From contig JALGSU010000001.1 of the NCBI GenBank assembly GCA_029821735.1, positions 310,001-374,000 of the forward strand: DNA of 64,000 nucleotides. Direction: 5' to 3'. Below the pieces are notes generated by a model, which saw only the letters and a list, made by a program, of their open reading frames with translations, had not been told where the DNA came from and ran no database searches. Origin of the DNA: Candidatus Zipacnadia bacterium. GTDB lineage: Bacteria > Armatimonadota > Zipacnadia > Zipacnadales > UBA5352. Position numbers and translations under genes: made by a program. Shown piece by piece: positions 25,884 to 34,483 of the stretch (positions are counted from its first letter, which is position 1; each line of letters starts with the position of its first letter).

Positions 25884-27031
25884 TGTTTGCGGTCCATCAT
25901 GTCCAGCGCCATTGACGCCACGCGATCGGACACGCCCGGCTCGCCCAGTTGTGCCCGCACATCCAGCAGGTTTTCGCGCACCTCGGCGTAGCGGCTCGTG
26001 TCACTGAGCAGGGCCAGCGCTTCAGTTGCCAGGTTCTCCGGTGCTGCTCGCGCTCCCAGAAGCTCTGGTACGATCATCTTCCCGGCTATGATATTTGGTA
26101 TTCCCACCATGATTCTGTCATAACGCCGGATCAGGTTCTCCAGATACATCAGGCCGGTCCCGCGGTACATCACGACCATCGGGCACCCCGCCGCCGCCAC
26201 CTCGAGCGTCGCCGTACCGGCCGAGGTGATCACCAGGTCGCTTGCGCACGCTATGCTCGGCGTCCCCGCCACCAGCCGCACGCCGGCCACGCCCGCTCGT
26301 CGCGCCAGGGCCTCCAGTCGCTGCGGTCGTACGCTCGGGGCCACCGACATGGCGAACTGTACCCCGGGCATCCGCTCGGCGATCAGCTTCGCCGCCCCCA
26401 ACTGCGCCGGACCGTTGCAGCTGATCTCAAAGCCCCGACTGCCCGGCAGCAGCCCGATCACCGTCGCGTCAGCAGCAAACCCGAGCTCCTCGCGCGAACT
26501 GATGCGATCCCCGACGGGGGAGATGCGATCCACCACCGGATGTCCCACCCACGTCGCGTCCAGACCCTCGCTCTGCAGAATCTCGGCCGACCACGCAAAG
26601 GGCGTCGCCCAGCGGTCTATGATGGCCGCCAGCCGTCCGTAGCCGTGTGCCGTGCGTGACCAGGACTTCGGCGGGAAGTAGTAAAGTGTGCGTATCGTGG
26701 CGTGCTTGCGCACCAAGCGGGCCAGGCGCACATTGAAGGCCCCGAAATCCACCAGTACGAGCAGATCGGGACGATGCTCCACCAGCCAGCGCGCCGTCTG
26801 CCGTATGCGCACCGACAGCTTTGGCAGACGCCTTAGCGAGTCCAGGACCCCCATCCCGCCCCACTCGTTACTGTCGAAGAGCAGCTCGAAACCCGCGTCC
26901 CGCATTCCCTGCTGGCCCACGCCCGCCAGATGCACGTCCGCCTGGGCCGTCAGCGCCCTGCCCAGCATGGCAGCGTGCTGGTCCCCGGACGGTTCACCTG
27001 CCACAACGAACACGGTCGGGCGGCCCGGCAT
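25880..27031 (-). CDS. lpxB: Lipid-A-disaccharide synthase
   Basis: A 383-residue GT19 glycosyltransferase that joins UDP-diacylglucosamine and lipid X. FVVAGEPSGDQHAAML (residues 8-23), GMGVLDSLRRLPKL, LVDFGAFNVRLAR, YYFPPKSWSRTAHG, VGHPVVDR, LLPGSRGFEI, TSAGTATLEVAAAGCPMVVMYRG and VGIPNIIAGKMIVPELL are the expected blocks, and the length is normal. It lies 33 bases after lpxA and overlaps the methyltransferase gene by four bases. Confidence 0.97.
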   Translation of the reverse strand: MPGRPTVFVVAGEPSGDQHAAMLGRALTAQADVHLAGVGQQGMRDAGFELLFDSNEWGGMGVLDSLRRLPKLSVRIRQTARWLVEHRPDLLVLVDFGAFNVRLARLVRKHATIRTLYYFPPKSWSRTAHGYGRLAAIIDRWATPFAWSAEILQSEGLDATWVGHPVVDRISPVGDRISSREELGFAADATVIGLLPGSRGFEISCNGPAQLGAAKLIAERMPGVQFAMSVAPSVRPQRLEALARRAGVAGVRLVAGTPSIACASDLVITSAGTATLEVAAAGCPMVVMYRGTGLMYLENLIRRYDRIMVGIPNIIAGKMIVPELLGARAAPENLATEALALLSDTSRYAEVRENLLDVRAQLGEPGVSDRVASMALDMMDRKQ

Positions 27032-27064
27032 GAGGTGACTCCCTGCGCGTCGCGCCTGCCAGTG

Positions 27065-27853
27065 CTAATGGGGGTTGTTCTGCCGCCCCCGGTACCCCTG
27101 GTCGATGCGCTCGATGAACTCAATGAATCGCTTGACCATATCGGTAGGCTCACCATCTGCCCGCAACGACGCGATCGCTTCGGAGGTGTTCATCTCCGAC
27201 CGGTAGATCGTCTTGTAGGCCCTGTGCACGGCCCGGCGCTCTTCTTTGCCGACTCCGCTGCGCTCCAGACCGATGATATTCACGCTGCGGAACTCCATAG
27301 GGTTCCCATCTGCGATCAGCGTCGGTGGAACGTCCGCGTTGACCTTCGTCATGCCCCCCAGCATCGCCAGCGTGCCGATGGTCGAGTACTGGTGCAATCC
27401 CACGAAGCCGCCGATGTTCACTCGGTCCTCTATTGTGCAGTGCCCGCCGATCCCCACGTAGCTGCCCACCATGGCGTTGTTGCCAATGATCGTGTTGTGG
27501 CCCGCATGCGAATACGCCATCACTGCGTTGTTGGCGCCCAACCGCGTGACTTCACCTTCCCCGGTCGCCCGGTGAATGGTCACGTACTCGCGCAGCATAT
27601 TGCCCTCGCCGATCTCGACGAAGCTCTTTTCACCCTTGAACTTCGCGTCCTGCGGTTCGCCGCCGAGAACCACGCCCGTATCCAGCGTGCAACCAGCCCC
27701 CATTGTCACGTACCGCTTCACGTGGCAATGCGCCCCAATCCGGCAACGGTCGCCGATGGTCACATCGTCCTCGATGATCGTGAACGGGCCGATCTCGACA
27801 TCCTCGCCCAGTACCGCTCCTGGCGCCACGATTGCCGATGGGTGTATTTTCAT
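27065..27853 (-). CDS. lpxA: UDP-N-acetylglucosamine acyltransferase
   Basis: A 262-residue left-handed beta-helix acyltransferase for the first step of lipid A synthesis. Start set at MKIHPSAIV with GGAGGGT upstream; the open frame extends 27 codons further 5' but lacks family similarity there. Hexapeptide repeats cover residues ~1-185. The landmark VVLGGEPQDAKFKGE and the catalytic His region AYSHAGHNTIIGNN are present, as is the helical C-terminal part. The longer-than-usual gap to fabZ (113 bases) holds no other gene. Confidence 0.96.
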   Translation of the reverse strand: MKIHPSAIVAPGAVLGEDVEIGPFTIIEDDVTIGDRCRIGAHCHVKRYVTMGAGCTLDTGVVLGGEPQDAKFKGEKSFVEIGEGNMLREYVTIHRATGEGEVTRLGANNAVMAYSHAGHNTIIGNNAMVGSYVGIGGHCTIEDRVNIGGFVGLHQYSTIGTLAMLGGMTKVNADVPPTLIADGNPMEFRSVNIIGLERSGVGKEERRAVHRAYKTIYRSEMNTSEAIASLRADGEPTDMVKRFIEFIERIDQGYRGRQNNPH

Positions 27854-27966
27854 CTCTACCCTCCAGATTACTGCTGGGAACTGCCGCAATCTGCCCGCGC
27901 GTTGGCCGTCCCCGAGAGCGCCACGCGCCCTCAACGAAAGTGATGTTTCCCGGGTGCAGTCGGCCC

Positions 27967-28398
27967 TTACTCGGCGTCGGCCAGTGCGAACAGGATCTCG
28001 GCCTCTGCCGCCACTTCTCCGTCGACTGTCGCAACCGCCTGCGCCTTCCCGATGCGGCCCTTCGATCTGGTCAGCTCCACCTCAATGCGGAGCGTGTCGC
28101 CCGGCAGGACGGCCCGGCGGAAGCGCACGTCATTCAGGCCGCCGAAAAGTGCCAGCATCCCACGATTGGCCTCCAGACTGAGCAGGAGAATCCCGCCCAC
28201 CTGCGCCATTGCCTCGAGGATCAGCACGCCCGGCATCATGGGGTTCCCCGGCCAGTGCCCCGTAAACTGAGGCTCGTTCGCGGTCACGTTCTTGATCCCC
28301 ACACCACGCTTCCCCGGTTCGAGCTCTATCATCCTATCGACGAGCAGGAACGGGTAGCGATGCGGGAGTATGTCCATGATTTCCTTGGCCTGAAGCAT
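27967..28398 (-). CDS. fabZ: 3-hydroxyacyl-ACP dehydratase FabZ
   Basis: A 143-residue hot-dog-fold dehydratase of fatty acid synthesis. Start set at ATG ([17 protein letters not shown]) because GGAGG lies nine bases upstream; a GTG eight codons earlier is less likely. The active-site blocks are [10 protein letters not shown] and [20 protein letters not shown]. It is the first gene of the lipid A operon, about 95 bases downstream of a consensus promoter, an arrangement that links supply of 3-hydroxyacyl-ACP to LpxA. Confidence 0.96.
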   Translation of the reverse strand: MLQAKEIMDILPHRYPFLLVDRMIELEPGKRGVGIKNVTANEPQFTGHWPGNPMMPGVLILEAMAQVGGILLLSLEANRGMLALFGGLNDVRFRRAVLPGDTLRIEVELTRSKGRIGKAQAVATVDGEVAAEAEILFALADAE

Positions 28399-28501
28399 GT
28401 CTGTGCGCCTCCAGTCAGGCACGCGCCAACCCAGGCACGCATAACGGTGTCCCGTCCGCGCTCCCAGGCGTTCTTTGGAACCGGGATTCTAAGGCGCGGC
28501 G

Positions 28502-28531
28502 ATTATACATGACGCGTTCTGGGGGTGTCAA
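28502..28531 (-). promoter_or_regulatory. Consensus sigma-70-type promoter of the lipid A operon
   Basis: On the - strand a perfect TTGACA (28526-28531) is separated by 18 bases from a perfect TATAAT (28502-28507). The predicted start near 28495 gives a leader of about 95 bases before fabZ. Such a close match in GC-rich DNA is unlikely by chance and implies strong constitutive transcription. Confidence 0.85.
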
Positions 28532-28594
28532 ACAGGCGCCGAGCCCCTCAGATGAGGTAACTGGCAGCCTGAAGCCACGCCTGTGGGGCCCTCC

Positions 28595-28667
28595 CCGAAC
28601 AGTTGGTTAGACCTGTTCGGAGGCCACAAGTTGCGGTCTGCACGCCGAGGGATCGCGCCTGAGGCGC
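28595..28667 (-). terminator. Two hairpins after the HD gene, probable end of the ileS operon
   Basis: Just past the HD-gene stop codon, GCGCC/GGCGC (28655-28667, loop of three) is followed 35 bases on by an 8-bp stem CCGAACAG/CTGTTCGG (28595-28620) with a ten-base loop. Neither has a good T tract on the - strand, so termination here would be imperfect or factor-dependent. The stretch 28399-28669 otherwise holds only the lipid A promoter and leader; I see no gene in it. Confidence 0.4.
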
Positions 28668-28669
28668 TT

Positions 28670-29353
28670 CTACATCAGGGGTACGTCGTTGATGATCAGC
28701 CGGAAGTCGCGCCCTAACATACGTGCTGATTTGCGGCTGATCACCATGCGGTCGAGGAATATCTCGAAATACTCCATCACTGACCCGATCTCCGTGTCAA
28801 TCTCCATCTCCAGCACAATGAGCGACTCATCCGAGGGCAGGGAGAGTTGTGTGTTGCGCGCCGCGTAGTTGATACGGTCGTGGATATCGAAAGCCGCCAT
28901 CACCGGGTTGCGCACCCGCTCGCGCGCAACATCCGCCTTATCGGCAATGATGACTGCCGCGCCGATATCCGTCGTCGGCTCGCCTGCTTCCGCCTCGTCA
29001 TGGCTGCCGATCGCCGCCATCACCTGCGTGACCTCGGCCAGCGGCATCCCGCGCTCTCGCAACATGTCGAAAGCGATCAGCGCGCTTGACATCGCGTGCG
29101 TGGCCCGTGAAATCACGTTGCCCACATCGTGCAAGAGTCCGGCGATCTTCGCCAACTCGATCTCGCGCTCGTCATAGCGTCCGAGCTCGGCCAGTATCCT
29201 TTCGGCGGTCTCCGCCACCTTGCTCGCATGGCGCACGCCGTGTTCGGTGTAGCCGATCGCCGCCATCTGTGCGTCAGCGGCCATCAGCATTTCGCGGACG
29301 CTCTCGTCCGCGCGCAGCGATGCGTAGGTAACGAGTGTCTCACTCACCGTCAT
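28670..29353 (-). CDS. HD-domain phosphohydrolase-like protein
   Basis: A 227-residue protein starting MTVSETLVTYA, with AGGGATTG upstream of the ATG; a GTG four codons earlier is possible. The metal-binding HD signature is spread over TEHGVRHASKVAE, AGLLHDVGNV, the His of SRATHAMSSA and GAAVIIADKAD. Such proteins hydrolyse nucleotides or cyclic nucleotides; the substrate here is unknown. The C-terminal ~70 residues (YAARNTQLSLPSDESLIVLE onward) form a beta-rich segment I do not recognise. Its start overlaps the 3' end of lgt, so it is the last gene of the ileS-traR-lspA-lgt operon. Confidence 0.85.
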   Translation of the reverse strand: MTVSETLVTYASLRADESVREMLMAADAQMAAIGYTEHGVRHASKVAETAERILAELGRYDEREIELAKIAGLLHDVGNVISRATHAMSSALIAFDMLRERGMPLAEVTQVMAAIGSHDEAEAGEPTTDIGAAVIIADKADVARERVRNPVMAAFDIHDRINYAARNTQLSLPSDESLIVLEMEIDTEIGSVMEYFEIFLDRMVISRKSARMLGRDFRLIINDVPLM

Positions 29354-30329
29354 CAATCCCTTCACGTGCCCCCTGTTGGCGTGCCATCAGCCAGTCGACC
29401 AGCAGCCACCCAGCCCCGATCGCGAACATCAACACGCTCGCCGCCTGCGCCTGCGTCAGCGACGGTATCAGATCGTAGGAGTGCGCGGTGGCGCCCCGTC
29501 GCAGATACTCGACTGCGAACCGGTAGACCGAATACAGCACCAGATACACCAGCGCCAGATGCCCGGGGCGTCGCAGGCGCGGTTTCACCTTTATGAGGAT
29601 GAAGAAGATCCCGATATTGAGTGCCGCCGCGTAGAGCTGTGTCGCGTGACGCGGCACCAGCCCTTCGTTGCCCGCCAACTCGTGGAAGCAGACCCCCAGC
29701 GGCCCGTCGGTCGGTATGCCGTAGCAGCAGCCGTTCAGGAAGCACCCGACGCGCGTGATGGCGTAGCCCAGTGCGACGCTCGGTATGACCAGGTCCACGA
29801 TCCGACCGTACCCGAGACCTCTGCGGACGATCAGGATGCTGCCCGCGCCCCACCCGCCAATCAGGCCTCCGTGGAAGCTCAGGCCGCCCTCCCATACGCG
29901 CAGCAATTGCCCCGGATGCTGCGCGAAGTCCTGCCAGTTGAGCAGCGCCGACACCACGCGCGCGCCGACGATTGCCCCGATCAGGATGACGATAGTCAGG
30001 TCGATCAGCGTCTCTAAGGTGATATCCTCTTCATCCCGCGACGCATGCGCCGCCCACGCCAGCCCCAGCCCGAAGCCCACCATAAGCATGGTGCCCCACG
30101 AGCGCACTTTCACCGGCCCCCAGCGGTTCACCGCCAGCCATAGCCCCATGCCCAGAGCCGCGCCGATCAGCCCGAGCACGACCAGACGGCCGGTAGGCGC
30201 AGGTTCATCCTCGCCGTCAGCCTGTCGGCCGCGCAGGTCCACGTACAACACGAGGGCCGCGCCCAGCACAATCGCCAGCGCGGCAGCCCAGTCGGGCCAT
30301 GGACCAAGTTCAATGAGCGTCGAGCGCAT
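29340..30329 (-). CDS. lgt: Prolipoprotein diacylglyceryl transferase (copy 1)
   Basis: A 329-residue polytopic inner-membrane enzyme that transfers diacylglycerol to the lipobox Cys of prelipoproteins. Key elements are VRSWGTMLMVGF, FHGGLIGG, the signature RVGCFLNGCCYG with essential Arg/Asn, RHATQLYAA and YRFAVEYLRRG. It has seven or more hydrophobic helices plus a long N-terminal extension (about residues 1-75) holding two additional hydrophobic stretches and an acidic linker (ADGEDEP). AGGAG lies upstream within lspA, five bases separate the genes, and lspA follows lgt in function. A second intact lgt lies at 49980-50960. Confidence 0.95.
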   Translation of the reverse strand: MRSTLIELGPWPDWAAALAIVLGAALVLYVDLRGRQADGEDEPAPTGRLVVLGLIGAALGMGLWLAVNRWGPVKVRSWGTMLMVGFGLGLAWAAHASRDEEDITLETLIDLTIVILIGAIVGARVVSALLNWQDFAQHPGQLLRVWEGGLSFHGGLIGGWGAGSILIVRRGLGYGRIVDLVIPSVALGYAITRVGCFLNGCCYGIPTDGPLGVCFHELAGNEGLVPRHATQLYAAALNIGIFFILIKVKPRLRRPGHLALVYLVLYSVYRFAVEYLRRGATAHSYDLIPSLTQAQAASVLMFAIGAGWLLVDWLMARQQGAREGIDDGE

Positions 30330-30334
30330 CTTGC

Positions 30335-30901
30335 TTACTCCTGCTCGGGTCCGGGCGCCGCTCCCGGCATGCGCAGCGCGGCGATGATAAACAAGATCGC
30401 TCCCACTGTGATGCCGATGTCCGCGACGTTGAAGATAGGCCAGACCTGCAGATCAATGAAGTCAATAACATGGCCCAGCCGCAGCCGGTCCACCAGGTTG
30501 CCCACGGCGCCCCCAAGCAGCATCGCTGCGGCGGCTTCGACCATCCGCCCGGCCTGCGCCAGCCGCGGTCCGGATAGCAGCAGCCCGATGGCCACCACGC
30601 CTGCCACCGCTGCCAGCGCTGATGTCGCCCACGGAAGCACGCTGAACGCGCCCCCGGTATTAGTCACATACGTCAGGTCAAGAATGCCGCCGATGACGGG
30701 GTAGGGCTCGCGGGGTGCCAGCATCGACACCACCGCCAGCTTGGAGGCCTGGTCCAGGCACAGTACACCCAGAGCCAGCAGGTAGAAGAGGAATGGCCTG
30801 CGGACACGGTCTCCCTGCGGGCATGCCTTTCCGCCGCTTCCGCCCTCAGACGGCGCGGTCGGCTCTATATCCCCGACAGGCCCGATCGGCAGTCCTTGCA
30901 T
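30335..30901 (-). CDS. lspA: Lipoprotein signal peptidase (signal peptidase II)
   Basis: A 188-residue aspartic membrane protease that cleaves prelipoproteins after Lgt modification. ALGVLCLDQASKLAVV, VTNTGGAFS, the first catalytic Asp in GGAVGNLVDRLRLGHVIDFID and the second in FNVADIGIT are all present, with four membrane helices. The first ~35 residues are a poorly conserved, Gly/Pro-rich cytoplasmic extension, so the ATG chosen (MQGLPIGPVG) is uncertain; it overlaps the end of the TraR/DksA gene by 37 bases. Confidence 0.93.
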   Translation of the reverse strand: MQGLPIGPVGDIEPTAPSEGGSGGKACPQGDRVRRPFLFYLLALGVLCLDQASKLAVVSMLAPREPYPVIGGILDLTYVTNTGGAFSVLPWATSALAAVAGVVAIGLLLSGPRLAQAGRMVEAAAAMLLGGAVGNLVDRLRLGHVIDFIDLQVWPIFNVADIGITVGAILFIIAALRMPGAAPGPEQE

Positions 30902-31245
30902 AGTGTCGCCCACGGCAGGGCGTTCAGTCGCTTCTTCGTGATCTGCTTGCCGCAACTGTCGCAGGTCCCGTAAGTACCGTTCTCGATCTTTGCCAGCGCC
31001 GCGTTGACCTCTTCGTACAGCTCTCGCAAGCTGGCGCCCAGCGCGATCGATTGCGCTCGCTCTACCGTCTCCGTCGCGGCGTCTCCTCCGGGTTCGTCAA
31101 AGTCCTGCCCGACTGGCTCGGAGTGCAGACGGTCGCGTCCAGCCGCTCGGTCATCGAGGCGCTTGAGATCCCCTCGCAGCCGATCTCGCTCAACTTCGAG
31201 CAGCTCCTTGAACTTCTCTATCTCCAGGCTTCGTTTACGCGCCAA
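30865..31245 (-). CDS. TraR/DksA-family zinc-finger protein
   Basis: A 126-residue protein with an N-terminal coiled-coil (residues ~5-85, IEKFKELLEVERDRLRGDL and LRELYEEVNAALAKI) and a C4 zinc finger (Cys95, Cys98, Cys116, Cys119; YGTCDSCGKQI and LCKDC). DksA-type proteins enter the RNA polymerase secondary channel and modulate initiation. The tip lacks the classical DksA DxxDxA sequence as far as I can see, so this may be a general-stress-like family member. Start is TTG, supported by TTGGAGG nine bases upstream. It lies 75 bases after ileS and overlaps lspA. Confidence 0.88.
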   Translation of the reverse strand: MARKRSLEIEKFKELLEVERDRLRGDLKRLDDRAAGRDRLHSEPVGQDFDEPGGDAATETVERAQSIALGASLRELYEEVNAALAKIENGTYGTCDSCGKQITKKRLNALPWATLCKDCRSGLSGI

Positions 31246-31320
31246 CGTAGATTGCCTCCAATATCGAGATGAGAGCGCACCCTAATTCCCCCAGGTCATC
31301 AGGCGACCTTCCTGCTCCAC

Positions 31321-34125
31321 TCATTGAGCTACAATCGTGTTTACCCTGTCCGCGCAACGCTTACACAATTCGACGTGATCGCTCTGTGCGCCGGTTGTCT
31401 CTGACCGCATCCAGCACCGTGTGCACTTCTCCCCTTTGGCCAGCGATGCCTTCGCTGCTGCCCCCACCGTCGCGTCGATTTCCCCGTCAAACTCGCCTGC
31501 TTCGTGCAGCACCACCTTTGAGACGATGAAGAACTCGTTAAGTTCCTCGTCCAGACTCTCGAGCAGTTCTCTCGCCTCTGCGTTCACATACATGTCCAGC
31601 TGCGCTTCGACGGGGTTGGACACGATCTCCGTCGTCTTGGCCTCTTCCAGTGCCGCCATCGCCACTGCACGCAGCTCCATGGCTCCGTCCCAGCGCGCCG
31701 CCAACGCGTCGTCGATCAGCGATTCATCCGCCTCGGGCCAGTCGGTGAGCTGTATGCTATCCTCGAGACTCGGGTCGATCTCCTCGCGCATCGACTGCCA
31801 CAGTTCTTCAGCCGTGAACGTCAACACCGGCGACATGATCTTGGCCAGTGCCTGCAGGATAGCCCACATCGCCGTCTGCGCCGAACGTCGCGCTGGTGAA
31901 GACGCCACGTCCGTGTACAGCCGGTCCTTGAGCACGTTCAGGTACAGGGCGCTCAGGTCCGCGTCACACAGCGCGTGCAGGTCCCGGTGCACGATGTGCA
32001 GGTCCCACTTGTCATACGCCGCGGTGATCGCCTTCAGGCGCCGCTGCAACCGGTCCAGTGCCCACCGGTCGATCTGCATCATCTCGGCGGGCGCCAGGGC
32101 GTCCTCGGCCGGGCTGAAGTCCTGCAGATTCTGCAGCAAGAACCGTCCCGTATTGCGGATTCGCCGGTACGCGTCCGCCACCTGCTTCAGGATGCTCTCA
32201 GAGAGCGCCATTTTCTGGCGGAAGTCCGCGTACGTGAACCACAGGCGCAGAACGTCCGCCCCGAACTCGTCGTATATCTCACTTGGGCTGATGATATTGC
32301 CCTTGCTCTTCGAAAGCTTCGAGCCCGTCTCATCCACGAAGAACCCGTGTCCCACAACCGTCTTATACGGAGCCGGATCGCCAAGCGCCATCGCGACCCA
32401 CAGTGACGTCTGGAACCAACACTGGTACTGGTCGTCGCCCTCCAGATACAGATCCGAGGGGAAGCTCAGTTCCGGGTGCGGACGCACCACGCAGTAGTGC
32501 GAGCACCCCGAGTCCACCCACACCGACATGATGTCGGGTTCTTTGACGAAGCTCGTGCTCTCGCAGCCCTCGGCCGGGCAGGTCGCCCCTGCCGGCACCA
32601 GGTCAGCCGCATCGCGCTCGAACCACACATCGGCCCCGTGCTCGGCCACCAGGTCCCGCACGTGCGCGATAGTCTCCTCCGTCAGCAGCATCTCGCCGCA
32701 CTGCTCGCAGTAGAACACCGGGATAGGCACGCCCCACTGCCGCTGGCGCGAGATGCACCAGTCTGGGCGCGCCTGCACCATACCCGCGATGCGGCTTTCG
32801 CCCCACGCCGGGTTCCAGTGCACGGTCTTGATCGCGTCCAGCGCCTGCTGGCGGATCTTGTCGATGTTCATGAACCACTGTTTCGTGGCGCGGTAGATAA
32901 CTGGCCGGTGGCAGCGCCAGCAGTTCGGATATTCGTGCGCTATCTCCGCCTCGCCCAGCAGGGCGTTGGCTGCGCGCAGGATGTCTTTGACTGCCTCGTT
33001 TGACTGGTCGGCCACCTTGCCCGCCAGTTCCGGGCCTGCCTCGTCCGTGTACACACCCAGGTCATCCAGTGGGCTGATGACGTCCAGACCATACTTCAGC
33101 GCGGTCTCATAGTCCTCCAGACCGTGCCCCGGGGCGGTGTGCACCGCGCCCGTGCCGTCCTCCACGGTGACATAGTCAGCCAGCACGACCCGCGAGTCGC
33201 GCTCATACATCGGGTGCTTCGCTACCAGGCCTTCGAGCTGCTCGCCCGTGGCTCGGCCCACCACCTCATAGTCTTCGATCCCACACTCAGCCATCGAGCG
33301 GCCCAGGAGCTCCTCGGCCAGGATCACTGTGCCCTTCTCGGTGCGGGCCAGCACATACTGTGCGTCCTTGTGCAAGGCGATGGCTGTGTTACCGGGTATC
33401 GTCCACGGTGTGGTGGTCCAGATCAGGAAGCTGACTGGCCCTTCGGGCACGTCCTCGAAAGGCAGGCTCGTCGTGTCCGGCACCCCGAAGGCCACGTAGA
33501 TGGCAGGCGACGTGCGGGTGCCGTACTCGATCTCATCTTCGGCCAATGCGGTCTCGCAGTGGTAGCACCAGTACACCGGCCGCAATGCCCGGTAGACCAT
33601 GTCGCCCATCGCGAACTTCCCGAAAGCCTCGATCTGTCGTGCCTGGTAGTCGGGGTTCAGCGTCAGATACGGGTTGTCCCAGTCGCCGCGGATGCCGATG
33701 CGCTTGAACTGCTCGCGCTGCACATCCACGTACCCGAGCGCCAGATCCCGGCACAGCCCCCGCCACTCCAGCACGCTCACATCGTGCCGGTCGATGCCCT
33801 TCTCCTTTTGCACGCTCTGCTCGGTGGGCAGGCCCTGAGTATCCCAGCCCGGCGTATACGGGCAGTCGAAGCCGCGAAGCGTCTTGTACTTGAGCGTGAT
33901 GTCCTTCAGAATCTTGTTGAGCGCCTGCCCCAGGTGGATATTCCCGTTGGCATAGGGTGGGCCGTCATGGAGTATGTACTTTGGCGCGTCCGCCCGAGCT
34001 TCTCTTACGCGCGCGTAGATATCCATATCCTCCCAGATCGCGAGCACGTCGGGCTCGCGTTTGGGCAGGTTGCCCTTCATAGGGAAACCGGTCTTCTGCA
34101 GGTTCAGCGTCTGCTTGTAGTCCAT
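31321..34125 (-). CDS. ileS: Isoleucyl-tRNA synthetase with variant HLGQ signature
   Basis: A 934-residue class I synthetase that charges tRNA-Ile and edits Val. The N-terminal Rossmann core has PYANGNIHLGQALNK: the ATP-binding HIGH motif reads HLGQ (residues 64-67), and the nearby GWDCHGLP box reads GWDTQGLP, a second His-to-Gln change at residue 97. The CP1 editing domain (WTTTPWTIPGNTAI, DYVTVEDGTGAVHTAPGHG), KLSKSKGN loop, anticodon domain and C-terminal zinc motif (CTRCWMR and CKRCADR) are all intact. It is the first gene of its operon behind a structured 145-base leader and its own promoter. Confidence 0.96.
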   Translation of the reverse strand: MDYKQTLNLQKTGFPMKGNLPKREPDVLAIWEDMDIYARVREARADAPKYILHDGPPYANGNIHLGQALNKILKDITLKYKTLRGFDCPYTPGWDTQGLPTEQSVQKEKGIDRHDVSVLEWRGLCRDLALGYVDVQREQFKRIGIRGDWDNPYLTLNPDYQARQIEAFGKFAMGDMVYRALRPVYWCYHCETALAEDEIEYGTRTSPAIYVAFGVPDTTSLPFEDVPEGPVSFLIWTTTPWTIPGNTAIALHKDAQYVLARTEKGTVILAEELLGRSMAECGIEDYEVVGRATGEQLEGLVAKHPMYERDSRVVLADYVTVEDGTGAVHTAPGHGLEDYETALKYGLDVISPLDDLGVYTDEAGPELAGKVADQSNEAVKDILRAANALLGEAEIAHEYPNCWRCHRPVIYRATKQWFMNIDKIRQQALDAIKTVHWNPAWGESRIAGMVQARPDWCISRQRQWGVPIPVFYCEQCGEMLLTEETIAHVRDLVAEHGADVWFERDAADLVPAGATCPAEGCESTSFVKEPDIMSVWVDSGCSHYCVVRPHPELSFPSDLYLEGDDQYQCWFQTSLWVAMALGDPAPYKTVVGHGFFVDETGSKLSKSKGNIISPSEIYDEFGADVLRLWFTYADFRQKMALSESILKQVADAYRRIRNTGRFLLQNLQDFSPAEDALAPAEMMQIDRWALDRLQRRLKAITAAYDKWDLHIVHRDLHALCDADLSALYLNVLKDRLYTDVASSPARRSAQTAMWAILQALAKIMSPVLTFTAEELWQSMREEIDPSLEDSIQLTDWPEADESLIDDALAARWDGAMELRAVAMAALEEAKTTEIVSNPVEAQLDMYVNAEARELLESLDEELNEFFIVSKVVLHEAGEFDGEIDATVGAAAKASLAKGEKCTRCWMRSETTGAQSDHVELCKRCADRVNTIVAQ

Positions 34126-34271
34126 CGCTTATGCCTCATCACCAGGGGGCGCCCCGCCGCGCCATCGGTCGAGTGTCCGCCTGTACACATAATGCCGGCA
34201 GTGTACAGCCGCCGAACCTGATGCGTCTCAGGCTCGGCGACGTGCAGTCCCGGCGTCAATACCCATCTTGA
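34126..34271 (-). promoter_or_regulatory. Structured ileS 5' leader (three hairpins, no T-box sequence)
   Basis: Between the predicted transcription start and the ileS ATG are three stems: an 11-bp hairpin (34211-34238, loop of six, one G-U), a 7-bp hairpin TGTACAC/GTGTACA (34182-34207), and a 5-bp stem GGCGC/GCGCC (34148-34163) just before the ribosome site GAGG. No T-box consensus (UGGNACC-type) is present. The whole gene-free stretch 34126-34483 otherwise holds the ileS promoter and, on the + side, the 5' region of the TMEM43-like gene with a 9-bp long-range inverted repeat (34361-34369 with 34406-34414). Confidence 0.5.
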
Positions 34272-34277
34272 GGCGAT

Positions 34278-34306
34278 AGTCTACCATACCGCCCCGCGAC
34301 TTTCAA
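34278..34306 (-). promoter_or_regulatory. Sigma-70-type promoter of the ileS operon
   Basis: On the - strand TTGAAA (34301-34306), a 17-base spacer and TAGACT (34278-34283). The predicted transcript starts near 34271, giving a leader of about 145 bases before ileS. Confidence 0.7.
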
Positions 34307-34483
34307 GCCACCAACCGCTTGCCGGCGCCATCGTGACTGCTGGCCTGAATCATGTCGTCTGGCGGGTGATCTTGTGAAGGGCCTGTCGTGCTCGTTGCCC
34401 CCTGTTCACCCGCCACGTGCAGGAAACCGCCCGAGTCCGGCGAATTCCCTAAACAACCTGACCCACGGAAGGACGGTGTTGTC

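Noticed and set aside
34126..34271. T-box riboswitch in the ileS leader
   Set aside because: No T-box UGGNACC-type sequence, no specifier loop and no competing terminator/antiterminator could be found, although hairpins exist.
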